This document shows, in pieces, positions 1 through 7,789 of a DNA stretch of 64,000 bases (position 1 is the stretch's first letter; every line of letters begins with the position of its first letter). Source of the stretch: Caldilineaceae bacterium (GTDB lineage: Bacteria; Chloroflexota; Anaerolineae; Caldilineales; Caldilineaceae); contig JAJDTL010000003.1 of NCBI GenBank assembly GCA_022827195.1, forward strand, positions 62,001 to 126,000, given 5' to 3'. The position numbers were made by a program, and so were the translations under genes. The notes below the pieces were generated by a model. That model did not search any database and was not told the origin of the DNA. It saw only the letters and a list, made by a program, of their open reading frames with translations.

Positions 1-759
1 GCCAGGCACACGGCTGCGCATGAACTCCGCGGCCCGTTCCGAGCGCAGCGGTCCGACCCCCACCAGAATGTAGACTCGCTCGTGCAGCCCCATGTCGCGC
101 ACGCGGCGCATAAACGCCTCAAAAACTGGCAGGTCGTAGCAGTACTGCGTCTGGATGAACTCCGCACCGGCCTCGATCTTCTTCGCAAGGCGCAGGTGGC
201 GCAGGTCCTGCGGCGGCACAAAAGGGTTGGCCGCCGCGCCAAGGAAATAGCGGGGCGGCGTGGTCAGTTTGCGCCCGCTTAGGAAAACGCCTTGATCCCG
301 CATGATCGCGGCCGTTCGCAACAGGTGCAGAGCGTCGAAGTCAAAAACACGCCGTGACTCGGGCTGGTCGCCTGCGCTCACATCGTCACCCGTGAGACAG
401 AGCACATTGTGGACGCCCAGCGCGGCCGCGCCCAGCAGATCGCCCTGAATCGCGATGCGATTGCGGTCCCGGCAACTCACCTGCAAGACCGGCTCATAGC
501 CCGCCCTTGCCATCAGCGCGCAACAGGCGACGCTGCTCATGTGGCAGTTTGCACCCGAGCCATCCGTGGCGTTGATCGCGTCGCATACATCCCCCAACGC
601 CTGCGCGTTTGCGTACACATCCTTCGGGTCGGCCGAATCCGGCGCGTTCAACTCCGCAGTAACGGCAAAGTGCCCGCCGAGCAGCACCTGCTGCAGACGG
701 GACTCGGAACTGCCCTGCTCGCTTTCGCTATCGGTTGGAACTGGGTCTGAATGAACCAT
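1..759 (-). CDS. metF: Methylenetetrahydrofolate reductase, C-terminus cut by window edge
   Basis: Flavoprotein of the MetF/MTHFR family, which interconverts 5,10-methylene- and 5-methyl-tetrahydrofolate in the cytoplasm. The frame is open from an ATG at 759 to base 1, giving 253 residues with no stop. The visible part has the N-terminal barrel features: an early FAVTAELNAPDSADP strand, NVLCLTGDD, a YFLGAAANPF strand and the family signature GAEFIQTQYCYD near residue 210. It lies 68 bp downstream of metV on the same strand, the usual arrangement when MetV assists MetF. About the last 40-60 residues are expected to lie outside the window. The start is chosen because it is the only ATG before the conserved region; no strong ribosome binding site is visible. 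Confidence 0.88.
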   Translation of the reverse strand, partial: MVHSDPVPTDSESEQGSSESRLQQVLLGGHFAVTAELNAPDSADPKDVYANAQALGDVCDAINATDGSGANCHMSSVACCALMARAGYEPVLQVSCRDRNRIAIQGDLLGAAALGVHNVLCLTGDDVSAGDQPESRRVFDFDALHLLRTAAIMRDQGVFLSGRKLTTPPRYFLGAAANPFVPPQDLRHLRLAKKIEAGAEFIQTQYCYDLPVFEAFMRRVRDMGLHERVYILVGVGPLRSERAAEFMRSRVPG

Positions 760-827
760 GTGCAGGTATAGAGTGGAAGAAGCCCCGCGTGGGACCAGGA
801 AACGACATGCCCCTGCCGGACCTCAGT

Positions 828-1355
828 TTACGTCGACTCGGTCTCGTCCAGCTCTATCGTCGACCAACCGGGCGGCTGCTCAACGTCGACTCCATCCAGC
901 AGATTCAGCCATGCACTGCTGTTCTGCAATCCTCGGTTCACAGGCGGCTGCAATTCCATGACCTCGCCCCCGTAACGGCCCATCAACGCGTCGCGCCGCC
1001 ACGCCTGTACCCACACACACGGCATCTCCGGGATTACCTCGCAATGGCCGTTCTGACGCACACCGCCGCAAGGTCCGTTGCGCAAGTTCTTCGGACAGTT
1101 CATCGGGCAAGTCATGCCCGTGCTGTGGAGAATGCACTGGCCGCACATCTGGCAGTTGAAGAGATATCCCTTGGATACCTCTTCGCTCCAGACGAAAATG
1201 CGCTTCCTCCACCCTGCAGGAGTGACTCGCCTCAGCAGCGGGTAGAGAAACTGCAGAGTCGATTTTGAGGTCGCATAGACCGCCTCCAAAAGGCGCGGAC
1301 GGTTTTTCAGCCATTCGCTGCCAGGCAACCGTTTGGATTCGGCAAAAGTAGACAC
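828..1355 (-). CDS. metV: MetV-type zinc/Fe-S partner of methylenetetrahydrofolate reductase
   Basis: A 175-residue protein matching the MTHFR C-terminal (MetV) family. These small cysteine-rich proteins pair with MetF in organisms with a reductive acetyl-CoA or related C1 pathway. The diagnostic cysteine cluster is visible around residues 68-97: CQMCGQC, then CPMNCPK and NGPCGG. It starts with GTG at 1355, preceded by AAGGTG about 8 bases upstream, and is followed by metF with a short gap, suggesting one transcript. Role as a MetF partner is family knowledge; whether this organism runs a full Wood-Ljungdahl pathway cannot be judged here. Confidence 0.85.
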   Translation of the reverse strand: MSTFAESKRLPGSEWLKNRPRLLEAVYATSKSTLQFLYPLLRRVTPAGWRKRIFVWSEEVSKGYLFNCQMCGQCILHSTGMTCPMNCPKNLRNGPCGGVRQNGHCEVIPEMPCVWVQAWRRDALMGRYGGEVMELQPPVNRGLQNSSAWLNLLDGVDVEQPPGWSTIELDETEST

Positions 1356-1398
1356 AGCTACGACACCTTGAGTTTTCTGGATCTGCAGACGTTCTCAG

Positions 1399-1404
1399 AT
1401 CATA
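1399..1404 (-). promoter_or_regulatory. Possible extended -10 box for metV-metF
   Basis: On the minus strand the sequence TGGTATGAT forms an extended -10 element about 45 bases upstream of the metV GTG. No convincing -35 hexamer is seen. It lies between the end of the RraA-like gene and metV, so metV-metF may have its own promoter. Confidence 0.3.
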
Positions 1405-1468
1405 CCATGAATTGACCGGTTTTCTCCAGCTCCATAGGCTGACAACTAGGAGAATGGTCCAGCCCGGC

Positions 1469-2212
1469 CTACTGTTGCTGCTGTTTGGCCCGCCAAGCCT
1501 CGTATTCGGCCTGTGCGTCCTCCCGCAAAGGATAGTATTTGCGCAGGTCGCCGCCCTCGGCCAGCCTCATGCGCGAAAACTCCTCCCATTCGGCGTGTTC
1601 GCCCGCATTCGCCAGCAACTCTTCCGCCAGGCCGACCGGCACCACCACTGCGCCATCGTCGTCGGCGATAACAATATCTCCAGGCATCACCATCGTTCCC
1701 CCGCACGCAACCGGCACATTCACCGCAAACGGGAAAATGTTAGTCTGCGTGTGGAAGTTCGGCGTAACGCCTCGCAGCCACAGACCCAGTTCCAGTTCGC
1801 TCGCCTTAGGGAAGTCGCGGATGCAGCCATCGATCACAACCCCGGCGCCACCCCGTCCCTGAAAGTATGTGAGCATCATCTCGCCGAACACACCGCTGGA
1901 CATCTCTCCCCTGGCATCGACGACGACAACGTCACCCGGCTGGGTGTGGTACAGGACATGGCGATGAAGCTGCTGTTCCGGGTCGTTGTACTCGTCCGCG
2001 CCGTAAAGGTCCTCCCGTTTCGGCATGAACTGAAGCGTCAGCGCCGGACCTGCCACGGCCTTGCCGGGCGTCCAAGGCCGCGGCCCTCGAATCTGCGCGT
2101 CACTGATGCCGAGCCTGTACAGCTCCCCGCTGGCAGTAGCCGCCCCTATCTCCGCCAAGCCCTCGACCAGCGCACGCGGCGGACGTCGAATGTCTTGAGT
2201 TTGTATCGTCAT
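1469..2212 (-). CDS. RraA-family aldolase-like protein
   Basis: A 247-residue RraA/HMG-aldolase family protein (often misnamed dimethylmenaquinone methyltransferase). Members include 4-hydroxy-4-methyl-2-oxoglutarate and oxaloacetate-handling aldolases/decarboxylases, and also RNase E inhibitors. The family signature is clear: a GEMMLTYFQGRGGAGVVIDG segment followed by CIRDF, giving the conserved Gly...Arg-Asp metal and substrate site at about residues 108-134, then PVACGGTMVMPGDIVIADDDG. The start at 2212 has a strong GGAGGT site 4 bases upstream. It heads a minus-strand series with metV-metF. Substrate is unknown; a catabolic aldolase is more likely than an RNase regulator in this context. 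Confidence 0.85.
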   Translation of the reverse strand: MTIQTQDIRRPPRALVEGLAEIGAATASGELYRLGISDAQIRGPRPWTPGKAVAGPALTLQFMPKREDLYGADEYNDPEQQLHRHVLYHTQPGDVVVVDARGEMSSGVFGEMMLTYFQGRGGAGVVIDGCIRDFPKASELELGLWLRGVTPNFHTQTNIFPFAVNVPVACGGTMVMPGDIVIADDDGAVVVPVGLAEELLANAGEHAEWEEFSRMRLAEGGDLRKYYPLREDAQAEYEAWRAKQQQQ

Positions 2213-2253
2213 TTTTACCTCCGGGAAACGCCATAGTCCGAGCCACCGCCTCC

Positions 2254-2259
2254 ATTATA
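2254..2259 (-). promoter_or_regulatory. -10 box TATAAT upstream of the RraA-like gene
   Basis: A perfect minus-strand TATAAT lies 41 bases upstream of the RraA-like start codon. The -35 region is weak (TTCCTG with an 18-base spacer). It faces away from the S41 protease promoter in the 302-bp divergent region 2213-2514, which otherwise holds no gene. Confidence 0.35.
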
Positions 2260-2362
2260 GTCCCGCCCGCACCCTTACAGGAATCCTCGCAATCTCCTTC
2301 GCGATTTGCACCCTACCCATGCGCCTCTTCCCTTTCGAGTCGCTCTCACATTGGATGCAGGG

Positions 2363-2395
2363 TTGCTTTTCTGCCCCCGATCCGTATGGTACAAT
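2363..2395 (+). promoter_or_regulatory. Possible promoter of the S41 protease gene
   Basis: TATGGTACAAT gives an extended -10 (TACAAT, 2390-2395), with TTGCTT at 2363-2368 as a poorly spaced -35 (21 bases). This would leave a 5' leader of about 115 bases before the ATG at 2515. Confidence 0.28.
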
Positions 2396-2514
2396 TTCCC
2401 AGCAAGTCCATATGTTCGAAAGTCTCCGTCTATCGGATCGACTTTTTCCCGCGCAGCCGCCGGCAGTTGCATAGCAGCAGTTCATCCCTATGCTTTCGTC
2501 TGAGGTACCACTGA

Positions 2515-3810
2515 ATGGGTAGAAATGTCTCGCGTAACGCGCTGACCAAGTTTAATATCGAAGGCCAGGCTCCGCCGCGGCAGCGGCTTAAGATGACCGG
2601 ATGCATTGCCCTCCTGGTGGCCGCGCTGATGTTTTCGATTGGCTCCAGCTTCGGCTTTCTGGTCGGCCGCATGAGTACGTCCGACCTGGCCCCAAGTGCC
2701 GTCGCCGCCGCTGAGGAGTCTGAGCGTGCGCTGGTGCCCGCAGACCTGGACGTTTTCTGGGAGGCGATGGAGTTAATCGAGGAGGACTTCTACGGTGAGC
2801 TGCCATCGTCCACCGAACGCAGCTACGGCGCGATTCGCGGTGTGTTGGAGACACTCGACGATGACAACACCGGCTTTCTTACGCCGCAGGAAGCCACCAG
2901 CTTCTTGGAGAGCATCCAGGGCAGTTTCGAAGGCATTGGCGCTTTCGTAGAGTGGGCAGAAGATGAGGGAGCGGTCCGCATCGTCGAGCCCTTCGAAGAT
3001 CAGCCGGCCTGGAACGCCGGCATTCGCCGCGGCGACCTGATCATCGCTGTCAACGGCGAAGACGTGGCCGACCTGTCCAATTTGACCGAGGCCATCAACC
3101 GAATCAAGGGGCCGAGCGGCACTGATGTACTCCTTACAGTCCGACGCGAAGGTCTGGATGACCCATTCGATGTCTCGGTGACCCGCGACCGGATCGAGGT
3201 CCCAGTCGTCGAAAGCGAGATCTATGGCGACGACGATGAGTTCGCCTATGTCCATCTGCAGCGCTTTTCCGATGATGCCGGTGCAAAGCTGCGCGACGAG
3301 CTCGCAGTGCTGCTGACCGACAACATAAAGGGTCTGATCTTCGATCTGCGCGGGAATCCAGGCGGCCTGTTACGCGAGGCAATCCAGGTTACCAGCGTCT
3401 TTCTTGAAGAGGAGCGCGTTCTGATCGAACGCTTCAGCGACGGCACGGAAGAGATTTACGATTCCGAGAGCGACGCTCTTGTTCCCGAGGCCCTGCCCCT
3501 CGTCGTTTTGGTCGATAAAGGCAGCGCCAGCGCCAGCGAAATCGTCGCCGGCGCCCTGCAGGACGCCGGACGAGCGCGTCTCGTCGGCGAAACTACCTTC
3601 GGCAAAGGCAGCGTCCAACTGCCGCATACCCTCAGCGACGAGAGCCTCTTGCGTGTGACAATCGCTCGTTGGTACACGCCCGACGATCGCTCTATCAACG
3701 GCACAGGATTGGAACCGGACATCTTTGTCGAGCGCACAAACGAGCAGCGCGAAAACGACGAAGATCCTCAACTTGATCGAGCCATCCAACTGCTCGATTC
3801 CGGGGATTGA
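2515..3810 (+). CDS. C-terminal processing peptidase, S41 family (CtpA-like)
   Basis: A 431-residue serine protease of the Ctp/tail-specific family, which trims or degrades extracytoplasmic proteins. A single N-terminal membrane anchor lies at about residues 23-45, followed by a PDZ domain (about 140-225, with the GIRRGDLIIAVNGEDV core) and the S41 catalytic domain. The Ser-Lys dyad is visible: GSASASEI with Ser339, and FGKG with Lys364. The 25-residue spacing is that of CtpA enzymes. The ATG at 2515 has a GAGGT site at 2502-2506. smpB follows 67 bp downstream on the same strand; the two are not functionally linked in an obvious way. Confidence 0.93.
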   Translation: MGRNVSRNALTKFNIEGQAPPRQRLKMTGCIALLVAALMFSIGSSFGFLVGRMSTSDLAPSAVAAAEESERALVPADLDVFWEAMELIEEDFYGELPSSTERSYGAIRGVLETLDDDNTGFLTPQEATSFLESIQGSFEGIGAFVEWAEDEGAVRIVEPFEDQPAWNAGIRRGDLIIAVNGEDVADLSNLTEAINRIKGPSGTDVLLTVRREGLDDPFDVSVTRDRIEVPVVESEIYGDDDEFAYVHLQRFSDDAGAKLRDELAVLLTDNIKGLIFDLRGNPGGLLREAIQVTSVFLEEERVLIERFSDGTEEIYDSESDALVPEALPLVVLVDKGSASASEIVAGALQDAGRARLVGETTFGKGSVQLPHTLSDESLLRVTIARWYTPDDRSINGTGLEPDIFVERTNEQRENDEDPQLDRAIQLLDSGD

Positions 3811-3877
3811 GCTGTCCTTTGAGATGGACCGACCGCCCTTGTCGCGGCGATGATGGAGAATAAGGCAACTACCGCAA

Positions 3878-4384
3878 GTGGCTAGGAAAAAGCAGCAGGC
3901 AACGGCGACCGGCCCCCGCACAATCGCCACCAATCGAAAAGCCCGCCATGACTATTTCATCGAGGAGACCTTTGAAGCCGGCATCGCTTTGACCGGCACG
4001 GAGATAAAGTCTGCGCGCGCAGGCTCCGTCAACTTGCGCGAGGGATTCGTTCTCGTACGCGATGGTGAAGCATGGCTGATGGGCGTCCATATCGGCCACT
4101 ACAGGCAGGGAAATCGCGCCAATCACCAGGAAACGCGCACGCGCAAGCTACTCCTCCACCGGCGGCAGATCGATCATCTCCACGAATGCGCCACCCAGCG
4201 CAACTGGACGATAGTGCCGCTGCGCATGTACATCAATGGTGCCGGACTGGCCAAGGTTGAGATCGCGCTCGTGCGCGGTAAGAGACAGTACGACAAACGC
4301 CAGGCCATTGCCAGGCGAGACGCCGAACGCGACGTCAGCCGCGCCCTGAAACAGGAGCAACGCGATTTCCGCGCGAGGGGATAG
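3878..4384 (+). CDS. smpB: SsrA-binding protein SmpB
   Basis: A 168-residue homologue of SmpB, the partner of tmRNA in trans-translation rescue of stalled ribosomes. The family hallmarks are all present: an N-terminal ATNRKARHDYFIEETFEAG segment, GTEIKSARAGSVNLREGF, the KLLLHRRQI strand, PLRMYINGAGLAKVEIALVRGK, and the basic C-terminal tail beginning YDKRQAIARRD, which enters the decoding centre. It starts with GTG. A tmRNA gene was looked for on both sides and not found within the window. Length is normal for the family. Confidence 0.96.
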   Translation: MARKKQQATATGPRTIATNRKARHDYFIEETFEAGIALTGTEIKSARAGSVNLREGFVLVRDGEAWLMGVHIGHYRQGNRANHQETRTRKLLLHRRQIDHLHECATQRNWTIVPLRMYINGAGLAKVEIALVRGKRQYDKRQAIARRDAERDVSRALKQEQRDFRARG

Positions 4385-4393
4385 CCCTAAGCG

Positions 4394-4414
4394 GCCGGGA
4401 GACCGCCACCCGGC
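4394..4414 (+). terminator. Short GC hairpin after smpB
   Basis: GCCGGG (4394-4399) and CCCGGC (4409-4414) form a 6-bp stem with a 9-base loop, 10 bases after the smpB stop. There is no T-tract, so this is a weak candidate. Confidence 0.25.
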
Positions 4415-4449
4415 GCCGTTCACTTCGGGGTCTTGCCCGCTATTCGCCT

Positions 4450-5304
4450 ATGGACTCTGCCCCGCTGCACCCCGCTGATCAACTGGACCGGGTGCTGAAA
4501 TCGCTCCAGGAAACACGCAAATACCGCTTCGTCAGCCCCAGCCTGGTCCAGGCCATTGCCTCGGATGAACTGGCCAAAGGGCGCACCCTGAAAGAGACCA
4601 TCAAGGAGACGAAGAGTAAGCTGCACCAAAGCGCGGCAGTCTATATCCGCCAGAATCTTGACTACGATCACGCGCTTCAGCGGCTGCGGGAGGCGGTCAG
4701 TACAAATCAGTCTGAGGATGGTGCCTGCGCGCACGAGTACCGACACTCTGCCCGTCCCCTATTGCGCCGCTTCATGGCGGCCCACACCTCTACTTTCGAG
4801 CGGTTGACATGCCTTGATAGGTTCTACCAGGAGATATTCGGAAGGCTTCCGCCCATCTGTTCTGTCCTCGATATTGCCTGCGGCCTGCACCCCCTGGCCC
4901 GCCCCTGGATGCCCTTGCCGCCGGACCGGCCATACTTCGCATTCGACATATTTGCCGACCAGATCGACTTCCTCAATCGGTACTTTCGCGTGATGGGCTA
5001 CGAAGGAGAAGCGGTCCAATGCAACGTGCTGGAAGAGATGCACGCGCCCGCGGCAGACCTTGCCTTCCTCCTAAAAACGCTGCCATGTCTCGAACAGATC
5101 GAGGCCGGAGCCGGCCGTCGGCTGCTGCACGCAATTGACGCTCCGCTCCTCGTCGTCTCTTTCCCCAACCACTCACTGGGTGGCCGAAAAAAGGGCATGG
5201 CACAGCATTATGCGGCCTTCTTTGACGACATCACCGCGGGCAGCGGATGGCAGGTGGAGTCGCTCACCTATCCTTCCGAGGAAGTCTACATCGTACGCAA
5301 ATAG
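4450..5304 (+). CDS. ArmA/Rmt-like 16S rRNA (m7G1405) methyltransferase
   Basis: A 284-residue protein of the FmrO/Arm/Rmt family. Known members methylate N7 of G1405 in 16S rRNA and give high-level resistance to 4,6-disubstituted aminoglycosides. It has the N-terminal helical rRNA-binding part (about 1-105), the SAM-binding motif VLDIACGLHPLA (139-150), an acidic FAFDIFADQ strand (164-171), FLLKTLPCLEQ (207-216), and the highly characteristic SFPNHSLGGRKKGM (237-250) near the C-terminus. These segments resemble remembered RmtB motifs (DIACGLNPLA, SFPTRSLGGRGKGM) closely. It follows smpB on the same strand with a 65-bp gap and no mobile-element context. It may be a chromosomal, non-clinical lineage. 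Activity is inferred; no ribosome binding site is evident at the ATG. Confidence 0.87.
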   Translation: MDSAPLHPADQLDRVLKSLQETRKYRFVSPSLVQAIASDELAKGRTLKETIKETKSKLHQSAAVYIRQNLDYDHALQRLREAVSTNQSEDGACAHEYRHSARPLLRRFMAAHTSTFERLTCLDRFYQEIFGRLPPICSVLDIACGLHPLARPWMPLPPDRPYFAFDIFADQIDFLNRYFRVMGYEGEAVQCNVLEEMHAPAADLAFLLKTLPCLEQIEAGAGRRLLHAIDAPLLVVSFPNHSLGGRKKGMAQHYAAFFDDITAGSGWQVESLTYPSEEVYIVRK

Positions 5305-5310
5305 GCCGCC

Positions 5311-5352
5311 GCGTCGAGATGGGCCGCAAGCGCGCCGGTCGACCATCGACGC
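5311..5352. terminator. Imperfect hairpin between convergent genes
   Basis: GCGTCGAGATGG (5311-5322) can pair with CCATCGACGC (5343-5352), with a two-base bulge. It lies between the 3' ends of the methyltransferase and the GNAT gene, so it could serve both strands. No T-tract is seen. Confidence 0.3.
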
Positions 5353-5373
5353 GCAATAACCACCCATCGCACC

Positions 5374-5880
5374 CTATTCGTCCGCTTTCCAATAGAGATA
5401 GCGCGCAGTAGCCGAGGTTATAATGAAGCCGGCCTTCTGCAAGACACGCATCGACGCCACGTTGGTATTGGCCGTCTCAGCGGTCACCGCTTCCACTCCG
5501 TCCTGGCACAGCGCCCACCGGACCATGGCTCCTACCGCCTCCGTCGCCAAGCCGCGATTGTGGTAGCAGGGATCCAGTCCGTAGCCGATTTCGACTTCTC
5601 TCGTCTCGCCGGGCGGGCCCTTGAACGCCAGGCTGCCGATGATGCGCCCCTCCCCTTTGAGGATGGCGACCCATTGGCAGTGCCAGTGGGCATGGTGAGG
5701 CCTGCGCTGCATCTGAGCAATCGCCCGCGAAACGACGGGCCGCAACTCGTCATCCAGTCGCTGTCCGCCTTCGACCAGGCCCATAGCCCGCTCGAGCCGG
5801 GGAAAGTCGTCCCGCTGCCAGCGCATCTGCTGTACGGTCAGTGTAACAAGTGTCAGTCGTTCAGTGTCGAGGCGCATCAT
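5374..5880 (-). CDS. GNAT acetyltransferase, RimJ/RimL type
   Basis: A GNAT-fold N-acetyltransferase of about 168 residues. Typical elements are the opening LDTERLTL strand, EVEIGYGLDPCYHNRGLATE (strand 4 and the acetyl-CoA pyrophosphate loop) and ANTNVASMRVLQKAGF, the signature of RimJ/RimL-type enzymes. The open frame extends to 5982, but the first 34 residues look unlike the family and would overlap the MaoC gene, so the ATG at 5880 (or 5877) is preferred. It is the last gene of the minus-strand CoA-metabolism series. The acceptor (ribosomal protein, other protein or small amine) cannot be told. Confidence 0.8.
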   Translation of the reverse strand: MMRLDTERLTLVTLTVQQMRWQRDDFPRLERAMGLVEGGQRLDDELRPVVSRAIAQMQRRPHHAHWHCQWVAILKGEGRIIGSLAFKGPPGETREVEIGYGLDPCYHNRGLATEAVGAMVRWALCQDGVEAVTAETANTNVASMRVLQKAGFIITSATARYLYWKADE

Positions 5881-5974
5881 GGGCGGCGCGGACTGCCTTG
5901 TCTGTGATCGGCGAATTCTCTGGATTGCCGCCTTGAGCAAATGCGGCCAGCCTGGCCTGTCGCGCGCCGTCCCT

Positions 5975-6478
5975 CTAGCCATCTTTCCGCAAAGGCGGCC
6001 GCGCCGGCCGCGGGCCGTGCCCGCGGCGATAAACGAGCAGAGTTCGCTTGAACTCGATCACGACAACGCCATCCTGGTTGAATCCGACAGTCCGCACGCT
6101 GACGATCCCCTGATGGGGACGGCTCTTCGACCGGCGCAGATTCAACACCTCACTCTGCGCGTAGATGGTATCGCCCTCAAAGACCGGCGCCGGCAGACGT
6201 ACCTCGTCCCAGCCCAGGTTGACCGCGTTCTGCGAGATGTCCGCCACCGACAGCCCGGTCACCAGCGCCAGCGTGAAGGTGGAATCCACCAGCGGGCGCC
6301 CCCACTCGGTCCGGCTGGCGTAATGGGCGTCAAAGTGGATCGGGTTCGGGTTTACCGTGAGCAGAGTGAACCACACGTTGTCCGCTGCCAGCACCGTGCG
6401 GCCAAGCCTGTGCTCAAACAGATCGCCCACCGCGAAATCCTCAAAATAGCGTCCCTCATTGCTCGCTTGCGAGCCCAT
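5975..6478 (-). CDS. MaoC-like acyl-CoA hydratase
   Basis: A 167-residue hot-dog-fold protein of the MaoC family. It begins GRYFEDFAVGDLFEHRLGRT and carries TVNPNPIHFDAHYA (about residues 41-54), where the catalytic His of R-hydratases is kept and the usual catalytic Asp position is Asn. That pattern is common in the mesaconyl/itaconyl-CoA-hydratase-like group. Later segments WDEVRLPAPVFEGDTIYAQSE are also typical. The neighbouring CaiB-type CoA-transferase and acyl-CoA dehydrogenase suggest they work together on a dicarboxylic or branched acyl-CoA. Confidence 0.85.
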   Translation of the reverse strand: MGSQASNEGRYFEDFAVGDLFEHRLGRTVLAADNVWFTLLTVNPNPIHFDAHYASRTEWGRPLVDSTFTLALVTGLSVADISQNAVNLGWDEVRLPAPVFEGDTIYAQSEVLNLRRSKSRPHQGIVSVRTVGFNQDGVVVIEFKRTLLVYRRGHGPRPARPPLRKDG

Positions 6479-6569
6479 TTCGGTTGCCCCTCAGCACTTG
6501 GTACGCTCGTCTGAGCCGCGATTGAAGCGGTCCGCCGCCAACGCAAGCCCAATATTCCACCCTGTCGGT

Positions 6570-7748
6570 CTAGACCACGCCGTCCCTTTCAATTCCAGCG
6601 ATCTCCTCCGAACTGTAGCCCAGTTCAGCCAGCAGAGGCCTTGTATGGGCGCCAAGCGCAGGAATCGCGTCGAAACGCGGCGGCCACGCATCACTCGTCG
6701 TCGCCGGCTGCAGCGCCGGCAGCGGACCCACCGGCGACGCCACCTCCGCAACACGACCCCGCGCCGCCAGCTGCGGATGCTGCCAAAACTCCGAGACATC
6801 GCGCAGTTCGGCGCTGGCAATCTGCGCGCGCTCCATGCGCGCCGCCGCTTCCTCAACCGTAAAAGCCTCGAAAACCGACTCGATCTCATGCCGCAAGGCT
6901 GCGCCATTCTGCACGCGCCGGCTGTTGTCGCTGAAGCGATCATCCGACGCAATCTCCGGCCTTTCCAACACCTCGGCGCAGAAGCGCTCCCACTCGCGCT
7001 GGTTCTGAATCGCAAACAGGATCGAGCCCCCGTCGCCAGCGGCATAAGGGCCGTAGGGCGCGATCGATGCGTGGCTGGCGCCGCTGCGCGGCGGCGGCCT
7101 CCCGCCCAGCGAGAAATATGCAGGGAAGCCCATCCACTCGCACAGTCCATCGAACAGCGAGACGTGCAGCACGCAACCTTTTTGTGTCCGCGCCCGCTGC
7201 AACAGCGCCGCCAGGATGCTGCTGTAGGCGTACATGCCGCCCGCGAGATCGGCGACCGGGATGCCGGACTTGGCCGCTTCATCCTCGCTGCCGGTGACCG
7301 ACACCACGCCAGTCTCCGCCTGAATCAAGAGGTCGTACGCCTTCTTGTCTCGATAGGGCCCGTCCGCGCCGTAGCCGCTGACATGGCACACGATCAGCTC
7401 CGGATATTCGCTCTCCAGCCGCTTATCGTCGAAGCCAAGCCGCTCGACCGCGCCCGGCGCCAGGTTCTGAATGAAAACATCGGCCCGCTTCAGAAGCTGA
7501 GACAGGATTACCTTGCCGGCCGGCGTCTTCAGGTCCAGCGTCATCGACTCCTTCGAGCGGTTGGCCCAGGCGAAATGGCTGCACAGCCCGCGCGCGGCTG
7601 TATCATAGTAGCGTGCGAAGTCGCCGCCGCCCGGCCGCTCTATCTTGATAACGCGCGCGCCCAGGTCTGCTAGGTGGCGCGTGGCCAGAGGCGCCGCGAT
7701 CGCCTGCTCCAGCGAAACGACCGTGACGTCTGACAGTGGCAATGGCAT
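6570..7748 (-). CDS. CaiB/BaiF family III CoA-transferase
   Basis: A 392-residue family III CoA-transferase, moving CoA between carboxylic acids through a glutamyl/aspartyl-type anhydride mechanism. The opening LSDVTVVSLEQAIAAPLATR, RVIKIERPGGGDFAR and KSMTLDLKTP-like region are standard. The catalytic aspartate is Asp139 in the KAYDLLIQAETG motif, followed by SGIPVADLAGGMYA. It lies 41 bp after the acyl-CoA dehydrogenase and 91 bp before the MaoC gene, all on the minus strand. In phototrophic Chloroflexota, CaiB- and MaoC-type proteins act in mesaconyl-CoA metabolism; that role here is only a possibility. Confidence 0.92.
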   Translation of the reverse strand: MPLPLSDVTVVSLEQAIAAPLATRHLADLGARVIKIERPGGGDFARYYDTAARGLCSHFAWANRSKESMTLDLKTPAGKVILSQLLKRADVFIQNLAPGAVERLGFDDKRLESEYPELIVCHVSGYGADGPYRDKKAYDLLIQAETGVVSVTGSEDEAAKSGIPVADLAGGMYAYSSILAALLQRARTQKGCVLHVSLFDGLCEWMGFPAYFSLGGRPPPRSGASHASIAPYGPYAAGDGGSILFAIQNQREWERFCAEVLERPEIASDDRFSDNSRRVQNGAALRHEIESVFEAFTVEEAAARMERAQIASAELRDVSEFWQHPQLAARGRVAEVASPVGPLPALQPATTSDAWPPRFDAIPALGAHTRPLLAELGYSSEEIAGIERDGVV

Positions 7749-7789
7749 CTCTACTGCGCTCTCATCCGCGAATTCAAATGGCGCCTTGC

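Noticed and set aside
6459..7673. Plus-strand open frame of 404 codons
   Set aside because: Mirror of the CaiB/BaiF CoA-transferase and part of MaoC; Arg/His/Ala composition without motifs.
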